Notes under the pieces: model-generated
Databases searched by the model: none
What the model saw: the letters and a program-made list of their open reading frames with translations, nothing else
Told to the model about the DNA's origin: nothing
Position numbers and translations under genes: made by a program
Shown: positions 54,633 to 63,511 of the stretch, in pieces
Layout of the letters: every line of letters begins with the position of its first letter
Position numbering within the stretch: position 1 is the stretch's first letter
Source of the DNA: Paenibacillus kyungheensis
GTDB taxonomy: Bacteria; Bacillota; Bacilli; Paenibacillales; Paenibacillaceae
NCBI RefSeq assembly: GCF_028606985.1
Contig: NZ_CP117416.1
Coordinates: 651,001-715,000 of the forward strand
Direction of reading: 5' to 3'
DNA length: 64,000 bases

Positions 54633-55965
54633 ACGTAGCAATCAAGAACTCCAAGTCTTCGTCGGTTGAAGATAGTGGAGGTGCAAATGTAAGTACATTA
54701 TTGTAGCCAGCGACCGTATCGCCATTTTTGCCGATAATCAATCCTTTACCTTTACAACCGGCAATAATGGATTTTACGATATCCAGGGAAGCTGGTTTTT
54801 TGCTGGTTTTATCTTCGACCAGTTCTACACCTGTCACCAGACCGAAGCTACGAATATCACCAATCAGAGGATGATCGACAATCTCCATCATAGCTGTATT
54901 GAGACGTTGCCCTAACAGACGAGCACGTTCAATTAGATTTTCTTGTTCGATCACTTCTAGATTACGTAGTGCTAAGGCGCATGCCGCTGGATTACCACCA
55001 AATGTATTCACATGGCGGAAATGTCCATAATCATCGGTTTTATCTTTGAATGCTTCATAGATATCTTTGCGTACAGCAGTAGCAGAGAGAGGAAGATAAC
55101 CACTCGTTAATCCTTTAGCCATCGTCACAATATCAGGTTTCACTCCAAAATTATGATGACCGAACTTTTGACCAGAACGTCCAAATCCACAGATTACTTC
55201 ATCCATAATCAGCAATACACCATGAGTGCGACAGATTTCTTGTACACGATCCATATATACTTGATGAGGAATAATAATACCGCCACCTGTAATCACAGGT
55301 TCCATAATAACAGCTGCAATCGTCTCGACACCTTCCCAGATGATCATATCTTCGATCGCTTGGGCACACTGTAGATTGAATTCTTCGATCGTTTGCCCTG
55401 CTGGACGGCGATAACTATCCGGTGGAGCCACATGAAGAAATCCACCGCTCAACGGTTCATATTTATACTTGCGCTGAGCTTGTCCTGTAGCCGCAAGTGC
55501 CCCCATAGAACTTCCATGATACCCGCGATAACGTGATATAAATTTGTGCCGATAATGTTGACCAATCTGTTGTTGATATTGACGGGCAATTTTGAAGGCG
55601 GCTTCATTCGCTTCAGAACCACTATTTGAAAAGAAGATCACATAATCATCACCAAGCCAGCTATTTAACTTTTCCGCTAAAGCAATCGCAGGCATATGAC
55701 TTTGTGTTAATGGGAAATAAGGAAGTTGTAACAATTGTTCATAAGCGGCTTCTGCTAATTCTTTGCGTCCGTATCCAACATTCACACACCATAGCCCAGA
55801 CATGCCATCCATATAACGTTGACCATTAGTATCGGTCACCCATGATCCACTACCTGTAGCCGCAATCATCGGTGGAGCGGCTTCATTATAAGGAGTAATA
55901 TTATGCCACAGATATTGTTGATCTTTTTTAATAGCTGATTCGTAGTCTGTTCCTAATTCGAGCAT
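54607..55965 (-). CDS. Class III omega-aminotransferase (beta-alanine type)
   Basis: 452-residue PLP enzyme with NSGSEANEAAFKIARQY, YRGYHGSSMGALAATG, MDEVICGFGRSGQKFG and the Lys-containing TMAKGLTSGYLPLSATAV. It probably transfers the amino group of beta-alanine (or 3-aminoisobutyrate) to pyruvate, making malonate or methylmalonate semialdehyde for the next enzyme. The exact donor is inferred from context. GGGAGGAG precedes the ATG at 55965. Confidence 0.88.
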   Translation of the reverse strand: MLELGTDYESAIKKDQQYLWHNITPYNEAAPPMIAATGSGSWVTDTNGQRYMDGMSGLWCVNVGYGRKELAEAAYEQLLQLPYFPLTQSHMPAIALAEKLNSWLGDDYVIFFSNSGSEANEAAFKIARQYQQQIGQHYRHKFISRYRGYHGSSMGALAATGQAQRKYKYEPLSGGFLHVAPPDSYRRPAGQTIEEFNLQCAQAIEDMIIWEGVETIAAVIMEPVITGGGIIIPHQVYMDRVQEICRTHGVLLIMDEVICGFGRSGQKFGHHNFGVKPDIVTMAKGLTSGYLPLSATAVRKDIYEAFKDKTDDYGHFRHVNTFGGNPAACALALRNLEVIEQENLIERARLLGQRLNTAMMEIVDHPLIGDIRSFGLVTGVELVEDKTSKKPASLDIVKSIIAGCKGKGLIIGKNGDTVAGYNNVLTFAPPLSSTDEDLEFLIATFKHVMSEH

Positions 55966-56035
55966 GATGATTTCTCCTCCCGGTTATTTCATAATTGAAT
56001 ATCTAGATGTGTATAGTGAGTTTGGAAAGATCGAT

Positions 56036-57499
56036 TTAATAGCGAGCAGTTACCATTTTTTTGCGAGTATAAAATTCAACACCGTCCCGTCCATTAGCAT
56101 GCAGATCACCATAGAATGACTTTTTATAGCCGGAAAAAGGAAAAAAAGCCATCGGAGCAGGAACTCCCAGATTTACACCTAACATACCAGCATCAATTTC
56201 TTCACGAAATTCACGAATTGCTTTGGCGCTATCTGTATAAATACAAGCACCGTTAGCGAATGAAGAAGTATTGGTGATCTTTATCGCTTCACTTACATCT
56301 TTAGCTCGTACAATAGATAATACAGGTGCAAAAATCTCATCTTGCCAGATTTTCATATCCGTCGTCACATGATCGAAGATAGTAGGGCCGATAAAATAAC
56401 CTTGCTCATTCACAGCCTGATCTTGTCGTCCATCACGTACTAATGTAGCTTGTTGCTGTTCTCCAGATTCGATATAAGCAATCGTACGTTCTTTATGAGC
56501 AGGACGAATCACAGGCCCTAGAAATACACCTTCATCTGTACCGTTTCCTATCGTGATTTCGTTAGCAGCAATACGTAATCGCTCCACCAATTCATCGGCA
56601 ATTTGTTCATGTACAACGACTACAGCACAAGCCATACAACGTTCACCTGCCGAGCCGAAAGCCGCTGCAATAATATTTTTGACTGCATGATCCAGATCAG
56701 CATCCGGTAATACGATCGAATGATTTTTAGCTCCTGCTAAAGCCTGCACTCGTTTGCCATGCGATGTTCCTGTTTTGTATACATATTCAGCAACAGGCTG
56801 TGAGCCGACAAAAGAAATCGCTTTGACCTCTTCATGAGCTAGCAATGTATTCACCACATCATGAGCACCGTGCACAATATTAAGGACAGCTGATGGGAAT
56901 CCAGCTTCAGCAAATAATTCTGCTAAACGATTAACCAATAATGGCGTTCGTTCAGAAGGTTTGAGTACAAATGTGTTACCACAAGCAATAGCCAAAGGAA
57001 ACATCCAGCAAGGAACCATCATTGGAAAGTTAAAAGGAGCAATCCCGCCAATAACACCAATAGGATAACGATACATACCAGACTCAATCCCTGTCGCAAT
57101 ATCAGGCAACTGACTACCCATCATCAGAGTAGGGACACCAGCGGCAAATTCTACACATTCAATGCCGCGTTATACTTCACCATATGCTTCTTCCAGACTT
57201 TTTCCATTTTCAAGTGTGATCAATGCCGCCAGTTCATCCCAATGCTTCACAAGCAACTGCTGATAATCGAAAAAGTAACGGGCTCGCTTAGGCACAGCGA
57301 TTTTTTTCCAACTTTGATACGCAGTTTGAGCCACGTGAACAGCATGATCTACTTCTTCACTACTGGATAACGGAACATAAGCGATAAGTTCACCTGTCGC
57401 AGGATTGTATACTTCATCCCACTCGGTAGTGGTAGATTCTACCCACTGTCCACCAATATAGTTAGGTACTTTCTGTATCGTCTTGTTGATTACAGACAT
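56036..57499 (-). pseudogene. mmsA: CoA-acylating (methyl)malonate-semialdehyde dehydrogenase, interrupted by an in-frame stop
   Basis: The two open segments (57499-57170 and 57169-56036) stay in one frame and read as a single 487-codon aldehyde dehydrogenase of the MmsA/IolA family. The first ends EEAYGEV, then TAA at 57172-57170, then [20 protein letters not shown]. The family normally has Gln here (GEVQRGIE), so a single CAA-to-TAA change explains it. The cofactor motifs and the catalytic Cys in [13 protein letters not shown] are intact downstream. The start at 57499 has AAAGGAG. The enzyme would oxidise malonate semialdehyde to acetyl-CoA. It may be a recent mutation, a read-through site or a sequence error. 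Confidence 0.85.
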
Positions 57500-57585
57500 C
57501 TCTAAGAACTCCTTTCAAATCGAGAACATAAGATAGTAGTAATAGATAAGAGCAATAGTGCTATAGGTGATAGAGGAGCAGAATA

Positions 57586-58662
57586 CTACTGTGTTTTGTT
57601 AGCCATATCTACAATTTCATTTGTATATGCTTCTTGTACATTGGCGGCTTCTTTAATCACTCCAAATTTCAAAGCAATATCAGCTGTCTGCTGGAACATT
57701 TTTTCGTCAGTGTAACCCATTTTGGCTTCATCCATTCCCTGCGGTTGGATTAATTTAGCGACTTCTTGCATCATTTTAAGTTGATGCTCTTTGGTAGTAC
57801 TGCCTGACTCGGCTTGCTTCATCACACTATCGACAGCGGCTTCAGGATCGGCGATAGCATCTTTCCAGCCTTTTAGCGAAGCACGAACAAATTTGGCGGC
57901 TGTTTCTTTGTTAGCATCTAACCACTCTTTATTGGCAAAAAGGTTATCTTCCAACATCGCCACACCTTCATTGTTCATATCAATCACATTGAGATCACTA
58001 TCTTTGAGACCGGACTCCAACAAGATTTGATACTCGTTATAAGTCATAGCAGAAGCGGCATCCAGTTCACCGCCTAGAAATTGATCCATTGTAAATCCTT
58101 GTTTCGTAAAGCTCACATCTTTATTCGGATCAAGTCCATATTTATCGAATAAAGCTAATAATTCAAATTCATTTCCACCCATCCAGTTGCCTACTTTTTT
58201 ACCTTTTAGATCAGCAGGAGTGTTAATGCCAGCAGTTTTTTTAGATACAAGCACCAGACCACTCTTTTGGAAAATCTGAGCAATTTGGATAAGTGGCATT
58301 TCTTGTTCCTGACTGGTCAGCAGACTGCCTACCCAATCTACTCCGATATCTGCGGAGCCTCCGGCAACTTGTTGTTCAGGAACAATATCCGGTCCACCTG
58401 GAAGAATTTCAACATTCAGACCTTCTTGCTCATAGTAGCCTTTGTCTTTTGCAACAAAATAACCGGCAAATTGTGCTTGTGGCACCCATTTTAACTGTAA
58501 TTTCACTGTTACAGGTTCAGTGGAAGTCGTTTCTCCTGTACTTGCCGTTGCACCAGCATCTGTTGAAGTACTTTTCATTCCACCGCATCCAGCCAGTACA
58601 GTGATCACAATCACCAACATAATCACAAGACTTGCTTGAATTTTTTGTGGTTTTATTTTCAT
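57586..58662 (-). CDS. ABC transporter substrate-binding lipoprotein (NMT1/SsuA-like)
   Basis: 358 residues with lipobox VLAGC (Cys25) and an NMT1/THI5-like binding domain (LQLKWVPQAQFAGYFVAKDKGYYEQEGLNVEI). Such proteins bind thiamine precursors, alkanesulfonates or, in pyrimidine loci, pyrimidine-like compounds. With the two permeases and ATPase upstream it makes a complete importer. The pathway genes around it suggest uracil, a hydantoin or a related ligand. GGGGGAA precedes the ATG. Confidence 0.88.
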   Translation of the reverse strand: MKIKPQKIQASLVIMLVIVITVLAGCGGMKSTSTDAGATASTGETTSTEPVTVKLQLKWVPQAQFAGYFVAKDKGYYEQEGLNVEILPGGPDIVPEQQVAGGSADIGVDWVGSLLTSQEQEMPLIQIAQIFQKSGLVLVSKKTAGINTPADLKGKKVGNWMGGNEFELLALFDKYGLDPNKDVSFTKQGFTMDQFLGGELDAASAMTYNEYQILLESGLKDSDLNVIDMNNEGVAMLEDNLFANKEWLDANKETAAKFVRASLKGWKDAIADPEAAVDSVMKQAESGSTTKEHQLKMMQEVAKLIQPQGMDEAKMGYTDEKMFQQTADIALKFGVIKEAANVQEAYTNEIVDMANKTQ

Positions 58663-58777
58663 CTTTCATTCCCCCTGAATCGTTAATCTATCCTGAATAG
58701 ATGGTTATCAAAGTCAAACCGATGGATGCTATACGCATATATGCTTGTTAGGTCAATTTGAATATTCCAGTTCACTA

Positions 58778-59677
58778 TCAGGTACGCTGAGAAGGATGCC
58801 AGCGAATACATACTTTTTCTAATCGTTCTACGATCATATAAAATATAATGCCTGCAATAGCAGCAAGTACGATACATGACCAGCCCAAAGGCATTTTGGC
58901 AATTTTAATCGAGTTAGAGAGGAGATAACCGAGTCCTTGCGAAGAGAAGAAAAATTCACCGACAATCGCTCCAATCATACTGGCAGTAGCATTGATTTTG
59001 AGAGCAGTGAATACATAAGGTAAGCTGTTTTGGATACGCAAATAACGAAATACTTTTGCTTTATTGGCTGCATAAGAATACATCAGATCAAGCGCTAACG
59101 GATTCACAGATGACATTCCTTTGTAAGCATTAAGAGCCATGGCAGCCATCGTTGTTGCAGTGACGATAGCGATTCGAGAACCGATACCGTCACCAAACCA
59201 CAAATTCATAATAGGGGCGAGCGCTACAATAGGCACAGCATTGAGAGCGGCTACGAGTGTTAGACTTCCTGCACCCCAACGTGGAGAAGCCGTAGCGATA
59301 AGAGCAATCACAAATCCAAATAAAGAACCTATGATCATCCCCAAAACAGCCTCAGCCAATGTATATCCTGTATAGGATAGCAATAGACTCCAATTTTCTT
59401 GTATAGAGGATGCAATCGCAGACGGAAGAGGAAGTTGATATTTTTTAAGATCAAATATCTTGTGAAAAACCTCGATTTGCCATAACAGCACGAATAAAAT
59501 ACCTAAACAAAGAGGAAGCCATACTTTTCCACCACCTAAAAATGATTTTTTGGAACTATTTCGTGTATGCAAAGGTTGATCTGCGGGTTGTGATTGAAAA
59601 GAATCCAGTGTTGTAGAAGAAGTATCAGATAGATATGTAGCTGTTAATTTTTTGTTTTGTAATGATGGTTTTTCCAT
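58778..59677 (-). CDS. ABC transporter permease (SsuC/TauC-like)
   Basis: 299 residues. A basic N-terminal tail of about 60 residues precedes six membrane helices, with the EAA loop region around LDLMYSYAANKAKVFRYLRIQNSLPYVFTALK. Its ATG shares one base with the stop of the first permease (TAATG). AAAGGAGG lies 9 nt upstream. Confidence 0.88.
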   Translation of the reverse strand: MEKPSLQNKKLTATYLSDTSSTTLDSFQSQPADQPLHTRNSSKKSFLGGGKVWLPLCLGILFVLLWQIEVFHKIFDLKKYQLPLPSAIASSIQENWSLLLSYTGYTLAEAVLGMIIGSLFGFVIALIATASPRWGAGSLTLVAALNAVPIVALAPIMNLWFGDGIGSRIAIVTATTMAAMALNAYKGMSSVNPLALDLMYSYAANKAKVFRYLRIQNSLPYVFTALKINATASMIGAIVGEFFFSSQGLGYLLSNSIKIAKMPLGWSCIVLAAIAGIIFYMIVERLEKVCIRWHPSQRT

Positions 59678-60489
59678 TAAGAGCGGCCTCCTTTCGAGCG
59701 AAATTCCGGCTGCCACGGTGATACGATACGTTCGATCAAGCTAATCAACCAATAGCTGAGTATGCCAAGCAATGCCCCGACAAAGACAGTCGACCAGAAC
59801 ATATACACATGAGAAGGACCATAATAGAGATTACGAAGCATAATCACGCCTATCCCATGTTGCGCTCCCATCAGTTCAACGAGAATAGCACCGGTTACAG
59901 CTAGAGGAGCCGCGATTTTTAATCCGCTAAATAGTCCAGGGATAGCAGCCGGTAAGCGTAGCTTCCAATAAATACTCCAAGGCTTTGCCGCATAGGAATA
60001 CATCAATTCCAGCGCTGAAGGTTCTACACTACGCAATCCGCGTAACATATTTAGCGCTACTGGAAAAAAAGTAATATATCCCGAGATAATAATGCGTGAG
60101 ATATATTCATCCCGTACAATTCCATAAATAATAGGAGCCAGACCAAGAACCGGAATCATTTGTGAAGCTATCGCATAAGGAAAAGTTAATTTTTCGATCC
60201 AGGTGGAGACACTCATTAATATAGCGAGTATCACCCCTGCTAATGCACCGAGTAGAAATCCAATTCCAGCATTTCCGAAGGTTGCACTTCCTTCTTGTAT
60301 TAATGTGCCACTGTATTGAATACTGGTTGCCAGTACTTTATGAAGATAAGGAAGCTTCGATTGAGCCAAAGGAAGATGACCTATATTTAAAATGGCCCAT
60401 GATGCAAGCTCCCAGATCACCAGAACAACAGCGATCCACACAACAGCAGGCAAAAGGCGATTGCGTAAAAAAAGGCTATTTCCTTTCAT
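59677..60489 (-). CDS. ABC transporter permease (SsuC/TauC-like), first
   Basis: 270 residues, six membrane helices, with an EAA loop in SALELMYSYAAKPWSIYWKLRLPAAIPGLFSGLK. It is paralogous to the next gene product. It starts 3 nt after the ATPase stop, so the genes are tightly coupled. Confidence 0.88.
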   Translation of the reverse strand: MKGNSLFLRNRLLPAVVWIAVVLVIWELASWAILNIGHLPLAQSKLPYLHKVLATSIQYSGTLIQEGSATFGNAGIGFLLGALAGVILAILMSVSTWIEKLTFPYAIASQMIPVLGLAPIIYGIVRDEYISRIIISGYITFFPVALNMLRGLRSVEPSALELMYSYAAKPWSIYWKLRLPAAIPGLFSGLKIAAPLAVTGAILVELMGAQHGIGVIMLRNLYYGPSHVYMFWSTVFVGALLGILSYWLISLIERIVSPWQPEFRSKGGRS

Positions 60490-60492
60490 ACG

Positions 60493-61293
60493 TCACACCC
60501 CTTCAAAGCTATCGCGAATCTGCGCAATCAATTCAAAAAATTCCGGGCTATTACGCATTTCCTGTGTACGTGGTCTTGGTAAAGGAATCTCCACCACAGC
60601 AGATAACCGTCCAGGATGCGGAGATAATACAAATACCCGGTCTGACAAAAAAATCGATTCTGGAATACTGTGAGTGACAAATACAATCGTATTCTGAATT
60701 TTATTCCATACCGATAATAATTCTTCATTTAATCGTTCTCTTGAAAATTCATCCAATGCGGAGAACGGTTCATCCATCAGTAGAATCTCAGGCTCCATAG
60801 CAAGAGCTCTAGCAATCGCTACTCGTTGCTGCATCCCACCACTGAGTTGCCAGGGATATTGATCTGCAAATTTTTCTAATCCTACCAATTCCAATAATTC
60901 GAGCGCTTTGCGTTCACGTTCACTTTTACTAACGCCTGTTAATTCCAGTGGCAAAGCGACATTCTGTTTTACTTTGCGCCAGTCGTATAACACAGGACTT
61001 TGAAAAACGATGCCATACTTTTGCGATAATCGTGCTTCTTTAGCGGTTTTACCTGCTACATGAATAGTGCCATTAGTAGGCTGGATCAGATCAGCCATAA
61101 GCCGTAGTAGTGTAGTTTTGCCACAACCAGAAGGCCCTAATAGAGAAACAAATTCTCCTTTGGCAATATCCAGACTAACTTGATGAAGAGCCAGTACATC
61201 TGCGGTATCTGTAGAGTAACGCATTTCAATATTGTTTAGCTGAATCTCAGGTATGTGTGTTTGATGCGTAACAGTCGAAGCAGTCAAAGACAT
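60493..61293 (-). CDS. ABC transporter ATP-binding protein (SsuB/TauB-like)
   Basis: 266-residue ATPase with Walker A GPSGCGKTT, signature LSGGMQQR, Walker B LLMDEPFSALDE and the switch His in VFVTHSIPES. It heads the importer, dehydrogenase and aminotransferase operon that runs to 54607. AAGGGGG precedes the ATG. Confidence 0.92.
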   Translation of the reverse strand: MSLTASTVTHQTHIPEIQLNNIEMRYSTDTADVLALHQVSLDIAKGEFVSLLGPSGCGKTTLLRLMADLIQPTNGTIHVAGKTAKEARLSQKYGIVFQSPVLYDWRKVKQNVALPLELTGVSKSERERKALELLELVGLEKFADQYPWQLSGGMQQRVAIARALAMEPEILLMDEPFSALDEFSRERLNEELLSVWNKIQNTIVFVTHSIPESIFLSDRVFVLSPHPGRLSAVVEIPLPRPRTQEMRNSPEFFELIAQIRDSFEGV

Positions 61294-61393
61294 CTGGTTT
61301 CCCCCTTTACAGATTCATAAAACATATGATGATGCTTAATCTAACTAAATAAGTCACATCATAATCAATATCTCGAATGAAATCAATATAATA

Positions 61394-61430
61394 TGTTAGA
61401 TAATATAACTCTATGTTCGATTAACTAACA
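61394..61430 (-). promoter_or_regulatory. Two tandem GlnR/TnrA-like boxes before the importer operon
   Basis: TGTTAGATAATATAACT (61394-61410) and TGTTCGATTAACTAACA (61414-61430) each match TGTNA-N7-TNACA with one mismatch. They start exactly 20 bp (two helical turns) apart. They lie about 100-137 bp before the ATPase start. Confidence 0.5.
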
Positions 61431-61647
61431 TATTAAACATAATATGAATTTGTAGCACTAGACAAAAAGTAAGATTGCTATCACAAAATTAAGTCACTTT
61501 GTCCAGATCATCGCTGTAAACGCTAAAATCAGAAGAAATCTATCATTTTTTGACAATAAAAAAGGAAAGCGGTATCAATATTGTGCATAAAATTGATATA
61601 TTAACGAACGATTATGTATAGGTGTATTATTAACATTCGCTTTTTGA

Positions 61648-61676
61648 TTGACAACAATATAATCCTGTCCTAGAAT
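61648..61676 (+). promoter_or_regulatory. Promoter of the purine permease leader
   Basis: TTGACA and TAGAAT are separated by 17 bp. The start would be about 75 nt before the riboswitch. Confidence 0.7.
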
Positions 61677-61757
61677 GTAACAAGTAAAGCTGTTTGATAT
61701 GAAAATAACAACACGTATCAAAGACAGCGAACAGAGTTTTGCGACAATTGAAAAGCA

Positions 61758-61825
61758 CTTCGTATAATCCTGAGAATAGGCTCAGGAGTCTCTACGGATC
61801 ACCGGAATGATCTCTCTACGGAATG
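61758..61825 (+). promoter_or_regulatory. Purine riboswitch
   Basis: Conserved purine-aptamer parts are in order: CGTATAATC (P1), P2 CTGAG/CTCAG with loop AATAGG, AGTCTCTAC (J2/3), P3 GGATC/GATCT with loop ACCGGAAT, and a closing P1 strand CTACGGAA. The GG and CC of the two loops that form the kissing contact are present. A C precedes TACG at the place of the guanine-specifying nucleotide. Both loops look one base shorter than in the textbook xpt aptamer, and the J3/1 joint differs. Confidence 0.75.
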
Positions 61826-61930
61826 AAGAAATGGCAGTATGGGTTTTCTTTGGCATCTAGTCTAATATCGATATAGGTATAGAATAGATAGTTTTAAAGG
61901 TAACATCATGCGCTTTTATTCTGATTTTTA

Positions 61931-61975
61931 GAGACCCCGATGAACAGCTCGTCCATCGGGGTCTCTTGTCGTTTT
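61931..61975 (+). terminator. Riboswitch-controlled terminator before pbuG
   Basis: GAGACCCCGATG and CATCGGGGTCTC form a perfect stem, followed by TTGTCGTTTT. It lies between the aptamer and the ribosome site of the permease gene. Confidence 0.85.
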
Positions 61976-62010
61976 CTCTATTCATTTCCAAGAGGAGGAA
62001 GATAGCAATA

Positions 62011-63402
62011 ATGGAACGTTTCTTTAAGTTGAAGGAACACGGCACGAGTGTAAAAACAGAGATGGTGGCAGGGTTAACAACCTTCATCACAATGGCATAC
62101 ATTCTGTTCGTCAATAACTTGTTCTTGGGACCGGGTGGAGCAGGCATACCAGCAGAAGGCGTATTTTTTGCTACAGCTGTAGGTGCTGGATTAGTAACTA
62201 TTTTAATGGGCTTATTTGCAAATATTCCTGTAGCGCTTGCACCAGGTATGGGTTTGAATGCTTACTTTATGACAGTTGTACTTAGCTCCAACGGAATGAT
62301 TACATGGCAGGCTGCTTTAGGTGCAGTGTTTCTTTCGGGGATTATCTTTATTATTTTAACCATTACCAAAGTTCGTCAGTTACTACTGGTCGCTGTACCA
62401 CAATCGATCAAATTTGCGATCACTGTAGGTATCGGATTGTTTGTCACTATTATTGGTCTGAAGTTAGGAAATGTGGTTTCAGTATCAGCTACAGTTAAAG
62501 GCGTTACAGATGTTGCGCAATTAGCAGCGCCTGTGACAGTCAAAGGTTCTGATTTCCAATTAGCATTAGGAGATTTCATGCATAGCCCGGATACACTACT
62601 GGCTATTATCGGGTTATTCGTAATCGGAATATTAATGGTATTACGGGTTAAAGGTGGATTATTGATCGGTATTATCGTTGTCACTTTAATTGGTATTCCA
62701 ATGGGTGTTACCGATCTAAGTAGCTTGTCGACTGCACATTGGATTCCTTCTTTTGATAATCTAGCTGTAGGGCAATTAGATATCAAAGGCGCAATCGGTA
62801 TCGGATTATTCGAAATTATCTTTATCTTTACGTTTGTAGAACTATTCGATACATTCGGTACACTTGTTGGTACAGCCGAACGTGCAGGATTGTTCAAAAA
62901 CAAAGAAGAAGGCGAAAAGAAAATTAGCAAAGCAATGTTGGTAGATGCAGTAGGGGTAAGTGCTGGTGCTGTTCTAGGTACAAGTACGATTACTTCTTAT
63001 GTAGAAAGTACAGCAGGTGTAGCTGAAGGTGGACGTACAGGTTTGACAGCAATCACAACAGGCGTATTGTTCTTATGTGCATTGTTTATTGCTCCTTTAG
63101 CATTGGTTGTTCCTTCTGCGGCAACAGCTCCAGCACTAGTTATTGTTGGTGTACTGATGATGAGTCAGGTAAGCAAGATCGAATGGGACGACTTTATGCA
63201 AGCATTCCCTGCGTTTTTAACAATTATCTTTATGCCATTTACAAATGGTATTGCGAACGGGATTTCAGCAGGTATTATTGCGTTCGTTGTTTTAGGATTC
63301 TTTAGCAATATCGCTTCTCCGCGCAAAGTAAAAGTACACTGGTTGATGTGGTTATTAGCTATTTTGGTGATCTGTCGCTATGCATTTTTAGGTTCAGAAT
63401 AA
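62011..63402 (+). CDS. pbuG: Guanine/hypoxanthine permease (PbuG/AzgA family)
   Basis: 463-residue membrane protein of the AzgA-type NCS2 family with about 12-14 helices. It has EMVAGLTTFITMAYILFVN at the N-terminus, APGMGLNAYF, and the long insert with FVELFDTFGTLVGTAERAG and TSTITSYVESTAGVAEGGRTGLTA. It takes up purine bases by proton symport. The frame opens at a TTG (61966) inside the terminator, so the real start is the ATG at 62011 after AGAGGAGGA. It is controlled by the riboswitch upstream. Confidence 0.93.
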   Translation: MERFFKLKEHGTSVKTEMVAGLTTFITMAYILFVNNLFLGPGGAGIPAEGVFFATAVGAGLVTILMGLFANIPVALAPGMGLNAYFMTVVLSSNGMITWQAALGAVFLSGIIFIILTITKVRQLLLVAVPQSIKFAITVGIGLFVTIIGLKLGNVVSVSATVKGVTDVAQLAAPVTVKGSDFQLALGDFMHSPDTLLAIIGLFVIGILMVLRVKGGLLIGIIVVTLIGIPMGVTDLSSLSTAHWIPSFDNLAVGQLDIKGAIGIGLFEIIFIFTFVELFDTFGTLVGTAERAGLFKNKEEGEKKISKAMLVDAVGVSAGAVLGTSTITSYVESTAGVAEGGRTGLTAITTGVLFLCALFIAPLALVVPSAATAPALVIVGVLMMSQVSKIEWDDFMQAFPAFLTIIFMPFTNGIANGISAGIIAFVVLGFFSNIASPRKVKVHWLMWLLAILVICRYAFLGSE

Positions 63403-63466
63403 TCAAATAGTACGCCCGTGATCATTTCTAGTGCCTTATTTAATAAAAGATTAAATCAATAAATAT

Positions 63467-63511
63467 CAAACACCCCTGTAACAGATCATGAATCTGCTAT
63501 AGGGGTGTTTG
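63467..63511. terminator. Bidirectional hairpin between pbuG and the MerR gene
   Basis: CAAACACCCCT pairs with AGGGGTGTTTG. It overlaps the last codons of the convergent MerR-family gene. Confidence 0.65.

Noticed and set aside
56036..57124. Independent shorter dehydrogenase gene starting at 57124
   Set aside because: The frame continues upstream in register through canonical family sequence to a stop and then to the N-terminal part, and no ribosome site precedes the ATG. It is one gene with a nonsense codon.
60243..60677. 144-codon plus-strand frame across the permease and ATPase genes
   Set aside because: It is antisense to two clear ABC transporter genes and has no domain or ribosome site.
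62376..62930. 184-codon frame antisense to pbuG
   Set aside because: It lies wholly inside the well-supported permease gene. Its composition reflects the complementary strand and there is no ribosome site.
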